Part shown: piece after piece, positions 54,738-64,000 of the stretch | Layout: each line of letters starts with the position of its first letter | Numbering within the stretch: position 1 is the stretch's first letter | NCBI RefSeq assembly: GCF_026151205.1 | Contig: NC_087079.1 | Span: forward strand, 16,005,445-16,069,444 | Origin: Bolinopsis microptera | Lineage: Eukaryota > Ctenophora > Tentaculata > Lobata > Bolinopsidae | Direction: 5' to 3' | Length of the DNA: 64,000 nucleotides | Position numbers and translations under genes: made by a program | Notes under the pieces: model-generated | Databases searched by the model: none | Told to the model about the DNA's origin: nothing | Seen by the model: the letters and a program-made list of their open reading frames with translations, nothing else

Positions 54738-57242
54738 GTAACTTTCATCTTTAATAATAGCCACTGACCCCCCGCGTACCGTATCAGATACTGTTCCTCG
54801 TTTGTCAGCGAAGTTTTAGTTTTTTTAGAGCCGGCTTGCTCCTCTAAAGGATCACAGGTTTTAAGCATTTGTAAACAATGTGTGTCTTCTCATAAGTATG
54901 ACTAAAAGGTCTGACAGAACAGTGATAATGTTGATTATAATAGCAACTTTAGTTGCATATTAACTATTATAACATAGCACCACTGTTGTACATGCAACAT
55001 TTTCTGTTGTTGCAGCATCAAGATTCTTGATAAGATGAATTTTAAGCTATTTTGTCTTTACGTACCTCGTTAAAACTGGTCTCCACAGCCTTGCTAGTTT
55101 CTATTTTCCGTTGATTTGCCACCTAATTTCAATGAAATGGTGTTTTTCATACAGCGAAATTTGTTTCAACGGAAATATTGAGGATTTAACCAGAAATGAC
55201 GGTTAAACAGCGCACGGAGGATGAATGCGTAGTGTGCGACATATACTGGGGTTTAATGATGACATCGCTAAACTACGTCAAGGAAACCAATTAACCAGTA
55301 TTCAGTAACTGGTATTTTCCTTTAAGCCTTTAGTACCTACATTATGATTAAGCTTATTTGGTGTTTGTTCCGGTATTTAAAATTTAATCGTACCGCACAA
55401 AATTTTTTGTTGATTTGAAATTAATTTCTAATTCACAACGATTTGCTCGTCCATTCTATCACAATTGAAGAGTTGGCGGACCTTTTAGCTAAAAGGTTTT
55501 TTAAAGCTAAGGGACTAAAAGCTAGGCTCAGTTTTCAGCTTAACCGAATTTAGCTATAAAATCTCACATCGGAAAAGGTACAAGATCAAATGACGCCATT
55601 TTCGTTCAGAGGGCCCCTTTTAAATTTTAAAATTAAAATACAATAAAACCTCTCGGTATAGATAGGTTCGCACTTCGCATGATATGATCCGGTTCTCCAA
55701 TATCTAGAGACTCCCAAATATTCAGATAGGCAATAGGTTGTCAAGCGTCTCATATACTCCATAGTCCATTAGGGGGCTCATGTGCGCGTATTGTGTTGCA
55801 TTGTGATGGAATACAGCTCGATATGTACTTAAATCACCACCAAAGGCGATATGAGCTATGATAATGTACATTTCTTGCACAAACCACAAACCAAACCAAT
55901 TAACTAAAAGTTTGGATGAAAGGAAAAGACCCGGTATATATCGAGGTACATATATATTCAAAGTTCTAATAATGAGAGTAACTGTCTCCTAACTAGTCCT
56001 AAAATGTTGTCTTGTATGTAGTGAGTAGTGGCTGTAGTGACTACTGTCTTCTTGATGAGAAGGGGTGGGAAGGGGTAGGAGAAGAAGAATGGGGCAATGA
56101 GTGGGCTCCAGCGGAGAGCGTTGCAGGCTCTCTGATACTCTGATGCTGATATCTGCAGTTTCTCTTGTGAGGATTGTTCCTTCGCATATTTATAAGAATA
56201 GCATTCTGAAAATGCTGCTTTCCAGGAACAGAGCGACAAGAAACCATGATACCAGGTAACGACATTGGTATATATACACCATTATATATACCAAATGTCG
56301 ATGGTGCATAACATGATCTTTAATTTTACTTAAGTCCAAACTCCAACCGCTAACCATTTAAATGGCCTTTAAACTGACAACTCCCGGGATCTTTAAGCAA
56401 AATTCTATTCTTGCACATATCAGCAAATTCATATTCAGATTAATCTTGTATAGTTCTGGTAAACCGTATGATTATTATAAGTAGTGCGTTTTAATATCAG
56501 TCTTGTTCTCCCAGTTTGACGGGTGTGGTTTATTAATACAGAGATACAGGCAACTCAGAAGTGTGTAATCGCACTTTTAGCCGTTTTCAGCACATATGCG
56601 CACTTACTGTCGTTTTCCTTTTTAAAACGTCCTGCACCGCCACCATCTGACTCCAGCAGTAATTTACCAGCTCCTGAAAAGCAAAAAGTCTTTGCTTAAC
56701 AAGATGTTTCGGGTGCATTTAGTTGTCTCACTTTGCGACCTCAACTATCTTTCAAATATATGCCCCTGACGACACGCTGTCAGACCAGTATTAAGAGCTC
56801 AGGAATTTAGTTCGTCGCTTTTATGAAAGTGGAGGAAAACTGCAAACCACAAAGCTCCGCGAGAAGGTGGGGAATCTGAACATCGCAAGGTTACATCACC
56901 AGCAAGTTGTTAGTTACAACCCCACTATTAGCGTTAGAGTTGTTGAGGACTGGATCTTTATCAGTTATAAGTTACGCGTACCTCAGCTGACCAGCTGTAT
57001 GCATTTCATTTATATTTGGAATTTTAGTCTATTAGGGTATATTATAGATCAAACAAAATTTTGGTGGCAAATTTTTTATGTGTCTTTGAAGTCTGTGGCC
57101 ACGCCCTTTAATCTATAGTAGCATAGTTTTGTTGATAATGCACTTTGATGTACACGGGTTTTGAAAACACAGGATAATTCGTGTAGTTATTTGCATCGAA
57201 GTCATCTAGACCTACGCAATTTGTCTCGCTAGTCTTATTCAT
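54738..57242. other. non-coding or unresolved stretch
   Basis: No exon recognised with confidence. The minus-strand frames 55958-56239 and 56041-56265 overlap a somewhat GC-richer patch; one contains SEYQRACNALRWSPLIAPFF, which I cannot assign. A local palindrome of ggtatatata type lies near 56262-56293. Confidence 0.3.
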
Positions 57243-57308
57243 ACAGGGTCAAATATATATGCAACAAAATTTACATGATTTGGAGAATTATTATACGAAG
57301 GACCCTGT
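57243..57308. mobile_element. 66-bp short inverted-repeat sequence
   Basis: Ends acagggtc and gaccctgt, similar to mariner-type MITE termini; very short, target duplication unclear. Confidence 0.3.
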
Positions 57309-58199
57309 GTTGTCAAAAATGGTGCACATTAAAGTGCATATTCAACTGCACCATGCTACTCTAGTACTTTTGACGAGCGTGAGAAAATCTTACATTTAAG
57401 AAAACGATTGGTCTCTACCCATTAACATAATAATGGGGTATTAAAACCTGTTTTTGAACCCAATGAATCAATTGGTGGTCTACTTGACTCTCAAACCATA
57501 CCCAGATACCACATCCCTCTATTTCTGGGTTCTAGAACATTATGCTGTTCTTATGTGGAGATTTACATGAGACCGTGCCATCTTCAAAGGTACTCATTCT
57601 TTCAGCATCCTACCGTGTCCTTTATTTCGCCTTCTATGTCACTATTTTTAGTATGTATAAGTTCATATCCCCTGTGTCTTCTAGAACCAGTTCACCCGGC
57701 CCTGGGCCTCGGAAGTCGGACAGCTCTTGACCATTCCCAGACCCCAGTTAACTGTCAAAACCAGCTGAGGTTGACAATCAGAACTTTCTGCTATTCCATT
57801 GTTTTTTCTAAGCGTGTATATTGAGTATACTCCTACTACCCTTTAACTTCATGGACTTCGTAACACTTCATTGTATACTTACTTTACATAATATATCTCA
57901 AGGAATATTTAGTTCTTCTTTTGATTGGTCGGCGTCGACTGTAAGCCTTCCTTGCGGTGGCTTTCACAACGCGTCCCCATTCTCCAACTCCTGCTGCTAG
58001 AGAGAGAGACTCCCAAGTTATATACCATAATTATATTATACATAGATATCGACAACAGACTCCGAGAGTCTTGAAGTTCTGTTACCACCGCCCCTGGTGC
58101 AACCCCTTACGGGTTAACGATGAGGAGACAGGGACTTCCAGGGACGGTCATGGCCTGCTACATGCAACTCGTAGGAGTATGCAATGTTCCTGTAACGTC
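57309..58199. other. stretch with possible exons, none assigned
   Basis: Acceptor-like tcttctag at 57677-57684 is followed by an open stretch that in phase 0 reads NQFTRPWASEVGQLL and ends at a stop ~30 codons on. It is phase-compatible with the exon ending at 54737 but has no homology support. The frame from 57957 is open but not recognisable. Confidence 0.25.
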
Positions 58200-59470
58200 A
58201 CTGTAGACCACTCCTCTATCGTTGTTTTGAGTGTCCGATCCAAAAACCAAATCCTAGGGTACACGAGACGTGGAAGCCTGTGAGCGTGTTAGAGTCTGTT
58301 AAGTGTTAGAGTCCTAGGGCTACACGAGACTGTGAGCGTGTTAAATCCTAGGGTTACACAAGACATAGTAGCCTGTGAGCGTGTACGCCGCTCCTCTATC
58401 GTTGTTCTGAGTGTCCGATCCAAAACCAAATCCTAAGTACACGAGGCGTGGTAGCCTTTGGACGTGTAAAATCCTGGGGTTACACGAGACATGGTAGCCT
58501 GTGAGCGTGTAGTCCGCTCCTCTATCGTTGTTTTGAGTGTCCGATCCAAAACCAAATCCTAGGGTACACGAGACGTGGAAGCCTGTGAGCGTGTTAGAGT
58601 CTGTTAAGTGTTAGAGTCCTAGGGTTACACGAGACGTGGTAGCCTGTGAGCGTGTTAAATCCTAAGGTTACACGAGACTTGGTAGCCTGTGAGCGTGTTA
58701 AATCCTGGGGTTACACGAGACGTGGTAGTCTGTGAGCGTGTAGACCGCTCCTCTATCGTTGTTATGAGTGTCCGATCCAAAACAAAATCCTAGGGTACAC
58801 GAGGCGTGGTAGCCTGTGAACGTGTAAAATCCTGGGGTTACACGAGACATGGTAGCCTGTGAGCGTGTAGACCGCTCCTCTATCGTTGTTTTGACTGTCC
58901 GATCCAAAACCAAATCCTAGGGTACACGTGACGTGGAAGCCTGTGAGCGTGTTAGAGTCTGTTAAGTGTTAGAGTCCTAGGGTTACACGAGACGTGGTAG
59001 CCTGTGAGCGTGTTTAAATCCTAAGGTTACACGAGACATGGTAGTCTGTGAGCGTGTAGACCGCTCCTCTATCGTTGTTTTGAGTGTCCGATCCAAAACC
59101 AAATACTGGGGTCACACGAGACATGGTAGCCTGTGAACGTGTCTAATCCTGGGGTTACACGAGACATGGTAGCCTGTGAGCGTGTAGACCGCTCCTCTAT
59201 CGTTGTTTTCAGTGTCCGATCCTGGGGTACACGAGGCGTGGAAGCCTGTGAGCGTGTTAGAGTCTGTTAAGTGTTAGAGTCCTAGGGTTACACGAGACGT
59301 GGTAGCCTGTGAGCGTGTTTAAATCCTAAGGTTACACGAGACATGGTAGCCTGTGAACGTGTCAAATCCTGGGGTTACACGAGACATGGTAGCCTGTGAG
59401 CGTGTAGACCGCTCCTCTATCGTTGTTTTCAGTGTCTGATCCAAAACCAAATCCAAAGTCATGTGGGGGC
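58200..59470. repeat. higher-order minisatellite
   Basis: Two alternating modules: ~44 bp (ggttacacgagac, gtggtagcctgtgagcgtgt) and ~57 bp (gaccgctcctctatcgttgt, gtgtccgatccaaaaccaaa). The first occurs about 15 times and the second 7 or 8, in blocks with a variable number of short modules. Confidence 0.9.
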
Positions 59471-59569
59471 CTGTGAGCGTGTTAGTTTCCTGCGGAAGGT
59501 GTTATTTGCCTGTGGGAAAAGCGGTTATGCTGCGGTTCTAAGGTTAGTAGAGGCTATTAGAGCCTTTCC

Positions 59570-59690
59570 TTGTTGTAGAGATGGCTAGTCCCTTCCTTTG
59601 CATAGGTTAGAAACACCCATGCACCTCCCGTTCGAGCCACCCACCCCACACCGCGTGGAGGTTCGGTGAGGTTTTTCGTGGGGCTGGAAT
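59570..59690 (+). mobile_element. tRNA-like SINE candidate
   Basis: Box A-like gatggctagtccc at about 59580 and box B-like ccgttcgagccac at about 59628, then a tail with cacaccgcgtggaggttcgg shared with 53630-53672. Confidence 0.5.
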
Positions 59691-59699
59691 ATTTAGTTA

Positions 59700-60117
59700 T
59701 TATGCAACTCCCTTTCTTGATTATACAATAAGAACCTCTGTAGTTCATGTTACTTCTTGAGACATGGCATCACGTTTATAGTTCTTAGCCTTTTGCTGTT
59801 AATCGTTACGTTTTTGATTTATTTTGTAATTATCCTCGCACATAAACGCTCATATTGATAGCTTAGCACCACAATTCCCGAACGAACGACTGATTTATTC
59901 CTTATTGGACTAGAATTCGTTTGATTCTGATTATTATTTGCTTCTCCAACGGGTTCACCTTTCATTTCCACGAGTTTATAATGTTAGAAGCTTATTATCA
60001 TTAGCTGCTGATTCTTAAAAATACGATTTATCAATTATCATAAGCCATATCCCATTTGGTGGTCATTTGAGTACCTATTTCATTACAATACGACACTATA
60101 CGTGCATACATATAAGG
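59700..60117. other. non-coding stretch
   Basis: AT-rich, nothing recognised. Confidence 0.3.
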
Positions 60118-60250
60118 CCCTAATGTTAATGGGGGCGGGGGGGGGGGGGGGGAGTCTGCTTCACTTTTTTACACCGTAAAAAGGCAAAAGTGTAGTGTAA
60201 AATAGTGTAAAAAAGTGTAACATACCCCCCCCACCCCCCCCCCATAATGG
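60118..60250. mobile_element. inverted-repeat element with poly-G and poly-C arms
   Basis: The left arm (poly-G, then cacttttttacacc) is mirrored by the right arm (gtgtaaaaaagtg, then poly-C and cataatggcg). The centre has several gtgtaaaa repeats. Probably a MITE; no target duplication identified. Confidence 0.5.
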
Positions 60251-60828
60251 CGTATATGAGACGTTATTGTGTCTGGGTATGATTAAAGAGTAAAATAGAC
60301 ATTACCAATCGATTTATTGAGAAAATATTGATTTTTTGGCATATTTGCGGCACTTACCATGTATCGCGCGATTTAACCGTAAAGTACTATTTACATATAA
60401 TAGGCATTAGACAGTGTTTTACTTCGGAAAATATCCTGGAATCAGATCCATTTAATGCGATAATGAATTCGTGGGTGGTTTATTAAAAATAACATTTCCT
60501 CTCTCTTGTGACCTCTGGCGTTTCTGATTTTAACTAATTATTTACTTCTATCGAAGTGGTATGTGAATAACCGTTATTTCGCATCTGTAGTGGTATGAGA
60601 TTAACCGTTTTTCATCTGCAATGGTATGTGATTCTCACGCCTGGTATTAAGTTGGATATTACCAGCTGATGATGATGTAATAACAATCTCTGCAGTTTTA
60701 TCTATCAAATTAAGAGGTCCTGTCCACAATACAGCAAACAGGGTCCCCACTCAACCACATTGCTATACATATTACACATGTATCTTATAGTCTCTTATCA
60801 TCTGCAAGTAAGGCGTGGCAAGCGTTGT
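60251..60828. other. non-coding stretch
   Basis: No gene; agtggtatg-type short repeats occur near 60556-60625. Confidence 0.3.
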
Positions 60829-60912
60829 TGACCTGCAAACCCCAGTTACCCTGCTCAGTGACCTGCAAACCCCAGTTACCCTGCCCAGTGACCTGCAAAA
60901 CCAGCTACCCTG
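60829..60912. repeat. 30-bp tandem repeat, 2.8 copies
   Basis: tgacctgcaaaccccagtta plus ccctgctcag, starting at 60829, 60859 and 60889. Confidence 0.85.
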
Positions 60913-60987
60913 TTTACAAAGTGAAGACATCCCTACTGTACTCTTCCTTGATACTCATCTTCTCTTCTCTACCCGAAAATTCTTTAG

Positions 60988-61058
60988 TATGTCTCTTTTC
61001 ATACGACGTGCTTTTGAGGAAGCTCTTGCGAAGAAGAGGGCTAAAATTCGTGGTCCAG
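60988..61058 (+). CDS. candidate exon, basic/helical peptide
   Basis: 71 nt between acceptor tctttag and donor gttcgt. In one frame it encodes MSLFIRRAFEEALAKKRAKI and ends RGPG. The composition looks coding and the splice signals are fair, but no family is recognised, another frame is also open, and neighbouring exons are unknown. Confidence 0.3.
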
Positions 61059-61081
61059 GTTCGTCTTGTTTCAATCTGATA

Positions 61082-61248
61082 TTAGGGGTCGTATATATAT
61101 ATTACGTAATCATTTTTTGGGACATTTTAACCCCCCCCCCTCCGTAATCAGTTTTACACATAGCTATTGTGTCAAAATTACACTAGCGTAATCATTCGGA
61201 AACCCCCCCCCCCTCAGCTGATTACGTAATAATGTGAACGACCCCTTA
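61082..61248. mobile_element. 161-bp PIF/Harbinger-like MITE, copy 2
   Basis: The element 61085-61245 is closely similar to 28084-28237, with the same poly-C tracts and central tcagttttacacatagctat. TTA target duplication at 61082-61084 and 61246-61248. Confidence 0.85.
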
Positions 61249-62744
61249 TGATTGCTGTGACAAGACCTTGTTTAGTCCTGTTTAGGGTTGTGCTGCTTGT
61301 ATTGTTGATTTCAAAATTGCTGTTAAATTCCAATATATCTAAAAATCTGCGGATACATTTCCAGCTCAATTTTTGCTGATTTCAATGTTAAATTTTGCTG
61401 TATTTTGTAAAATAAATCTTCGTGTGATGGATACTGCTGAAAATGAATAAAAAATACGAAACTATTTAAAGTTCAAACAAGAAGTATACTCTGAACTGGG
61501 TACAAACTCACTAAACTGAATTAATTCCAAACAGCAGGTCTATGCTATAAATATATGTATATTTTAAATTTCTAGAGCAAATATCGATCGATTTGTTACA
61601 CATTTAAAATCTCGTTTAAAAATAAATATCGATTTGCCACAAGTAGCAGCATTCAGCAAGTATATGATCGACATTCGACATGTTATTTTATTATTATAAA
61701 ACTTTATTCAAATAAATAAATCGTATTTAACAAATTAAAAATCTGATAAGTAACCTACTAAAACTAAAATAACTTTCTCCACTTAGGTCTGTCTTGGGCT
61801 AAAAAAATCAAATTATATGACGACATGTTAAACAAAATAAAACTGAACCAAACAAGGTTTAAGCTATTAAAAAGGAGTTTTATTTGGGACTGTCCACGAG
61901 ACACGAAGACTTGGTTTACTTGTAGCAATATTCTTTAATATCACAATGTCATACAACATATTACAATATGAGGTAAAAATAAAGCTTCGCAGAATTGGCC
62001 AGAATTCCTATACAAACCCGAAATTAAGGGGACATCTAAAAAATGTGCCCGCAAACATTTAACAAATACCAACAATATCTCACTTCCCTCACCTTAACAA
62101 TACCGTTAACTGTTAATGATAAGTATTATAATTGTCAGGTCAGTTGTTATCGGTCGAACTATGCACGAATTAGTGCCGCTTATCGAACCCCTACAATAAC
62201 AGATGATATCCGGTACTAATCGGGGAGAGCCCAACTCGGGTGGTGTTGTTTGAACTGTTGTAGTGTCGTGATTGTGTCTTAATGTTGTACTGATTGTTCA
62301 TGATTGTGTGCTTGCGACATTGTTATGGGACTTGTTACTGTCATTGGTGCTGAGCGATTGTCATGTTTAGTAAGCAAGTTTACTGTAGTCCTCGTTTTGT
62401 TTTAGATCTTCCAATTAAAATTTATGCTATGAAATTAATAGTCTGTACTTATAATGTAGACTGGATTAATCCAACTGACATTTCTCGCCCCACAGCCGTG
62501 TTTAATTAGCGAACAATCCAAATCTGTCTTTTTCTGCAATCTTAATTATTTACCTTAATAACCTATTTCCTTCCAAATTCTCCGAGCCTAATAAGTTCAT
62601 TAAAAATAGAAATAACAACTTCTAATCTACCACTGACTGGTTTCAGTAGCTTCTAATTTACTTTTACATTACATTATATTATATTATATATAATATACTA
62701 TATGTTAATTAAGACAGGTGTTATATCCTAGGACAGGTGTTAGC
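61249..62744. other. non-coding stretch
   Basis: AT-rich. Nothing recognised beyond tatatta-type low complexity at 62670-62705. Confidence 0.35.
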
Positions 62745-62838
62745 CACGTGTTAGCCACGTGTTACCCACGTGTTACCCACGTGTTGCCCACGTGTTACCC
62801 ACGTGTTACCCACGTGTTACCCACGTGTTACCCACGTG
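62745..62838. repeat. 11-bp E-box array, nine CACGTG sites
   Basis: cacgtgttacc repeated so that CACGTG starts at 62745, 62756, 62767, 62778, 62789, 62800, 62811, 62822 and 62833. Spacing is exactly 11 bp; other unit bases vary slightly (agc for acc, gcc for acc). Confidence 0.95.
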
Positions 62839-63285
62839 GTCTCTACTACCACTACGTATAATACCCGTCAGGACAGTATCCACTCCCTTACTTCACGACA
62901 ACAGTAGTTTGCATGCAGCCAATCTTCTGCTGTCTGTAAAGTGGTTGTATCTTGTTCGGTATCTTCTCCGGTATCTTGTATCTCCTATGTTGTCCGGGTA
63001 TATTTTGATCAGTGTAGACTTTCATAGTTTGTTATGTATTTCGTTGGATATTACTATCTTTTTGAGTTTGGAGAAGCTGGTGTTAAACTGTTATTTAGTT
63101 TTCTTGTGCGCATGAAATAATTCATTCTCGCTTAAATATGTCAAATAGGTGCCTATTTGGTATTATCCCCATCAGACGAATATATGCAAATAACACAGCT
63201 GACAGGTTTGAGAGTAATTATTCGGTATAATCTGGTGACTATCGGTGATATATTGCTATATACCATTTAATGGCTGAACAAATAT
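62839..63285. other. non-coding stretch
   Basis: An open frame runs through from the array to 63115 but shows no recognisable domain; its N-terminus is repeat-derived. Confidence 0.3.
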
Positions 63286-63526
63286 TTAACCCATTAGGGA
63301 CGATAGGGTCGTTTTTATGACCCACCTTTTCTAGACGAAAAACCAAATTACTAAACGCTATAACGAATCTATAGCATATATGCTCAAAATTTATTGGGCT
63401 ACATATAATGAAGCCCAATAAATTTAGAGTATATATGCTATAGATTCGTTATATCGTTTAGTAATTTGGTTTTTCGTCTAGAAAAGGTGGGTCATAAAAA
63501 CGACCCTATCGTCCCTAATGGGTTAA
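63286..63526. mobile_element. 233-bp palindromic piggyBac-like MITE
   Basis: The element 63290-63522 is flanked by TTAA (63286-63289, 63523-63526). Its ends are cccattagggacgatagggt and the exact inverse. The arms pair over nearly the whole length, leaving a loop of about 11 bp (acatataatga). TTAA targets and CCC ends fit piggyBac-type MITEs. Confidence 0.85.
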
Positions 63527-64000
63527 ACATAGCATCTCTGTATAACTATTGTTAAAATGCGCACTTTAGGTCGTAGACAACACGTCATTACAATAAATAT
63601 AACCACCTGAATATGTCACTATCTCTAGTTAAGTTTAGTTAAGTTTTATTGCGGCTAAAAATAGAAGATATTTACAATAACCGCTGGTTTACTCAACAGT
63701 TCTATTGCTCACAGCGGCTCACAGATGTTTATCGTTTAAGGTAAGGAATCACATATGTTTAAGGCACTTACGAATAACGGATGTTTAGGACAAGGAAATG
63801 TCTTGGTTATGGAATGCGGATCAACTATTTAAATGATGTCAGGATTATAAGTGGTATCAGGATTAACTGGAGAATCAGTTCGATCACACCGCACAGTGCA
63901 CACGGATGTCATAATCTGGCCATCTGGGTAACAAATTAAAAAGTTTGCATACGGATCGGAGTATTACCTTCAGTTATTAGGATCAACTATTTAAGTGATA
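63527..64000. other. non-coding stretch to window edge
   Basis: A short repeated ggatcaactatttaaatga-like segment occurs at about 63820 and 63981, suggesting a tandem repeat continuing past the edge. No gene seen. Confidence 0.35.

Noticed and set aside
56041-56265. Overlapping minus-strand frames of 74 and 93 residues
   Set aside because: Two frames are open at once and neither gives a recognisable domain, so coding status cannot be supported.
57957-58283. 108-residue frame with an initial TTRPHSPTPAARERDSQ
   Set aside because: The second half is minisatellite and the first part matches no family I recognise; splice evidence is weak.

Overview
The window is metazoan nuclear DNA, AT-rich and packed with repeats. 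Evidence: a split nuclear gene for mitochondrial cysteine desulfurase with GT-AG introns, BTB/BACK proteins, a dsRNA-binding protein, several non-LTR retrotransposons, many miniature inverted-repeat elements and TTAGGG-type interstitial telomere repeats. Nothing prokaryotic is present (no operons or Shine-Dalgarno starts). The phylum cannot be fixed from sequence alone; an invertebrate is the likeliest reading.

Layout. 0-9 kb is retrotransposon debris: a plus-strand RT ORF open to the left edge (3-2012), an interstitial telomere-repeat element inside inverted repeats (2704-2919), a third RT tail whose end is tandemly duplicated (3043-4481), and a minus-strand element with a PHD-like ORF joined to an RT lacking its endonuclease (6635-8528). 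9.3-14.2 kb holds two tandem BTB/BACK genes (9877-10965, 12782-13774) in a duplicated ~1.6 kb block; only the first has a nucleoporin-like FG-repeat head. A TIR element with a FLYWCH-like remnant lies between them. 14.5-16.5 kb is a minus-strand dsRNA-binding-domain gene whose intron is a 44-bp minisatellite that starts inside the coding exon and repeats its splice donor; a MITE sits in the array. 20.3-26.9 kb is an 11-exon NFS1 gene, assembled here exon by exon with consistent phases to 441 residues. Its intron 5 holds a 14-fold scattered GTGACAAAGTAAAC motif and intron 6 again repeats the exon-donor junction. 27-31 kb is non-coding with MITEs and a 12-bp array.

31.5-41.65 kb is abnormal: nearly every base is in a homopolymer run, with one block almost only G/T and one almost only C/A. 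I treat it as very low-quality sequence, and ORFs there should not be annotated. Clean sequence resumes inside an RT pseudogene (41659-43512) split by a 1236-bp MULE-like element with a perfect 9-bp target duplication and a FLYWCH-domain ORF. 44-64 kb has a possible Ser/Arg-rich gene (53072-54737), tRNA-like SINEs, second copies of two MITE families, several minisatellites (including CCAAT, E-box and CRE-like motif arrays with 10-12 bp periods) and a near-perfect 233-bp palindromic TTAA-flanked MITE.

The well-supported host genes do not form one pathway: NFS1 acts in mitochondrial Fe-S cluster synthesis, the dsRBD protein binds structured RNA, and the BTB/BACK pair are probably scaffold or adaptor proteins. 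The unifying theme is architecture: minisatellites that appear to grow from exon/5'-splice-site junctions, and non-autonomous transposons that keep a DNA-binding-domain fragment.
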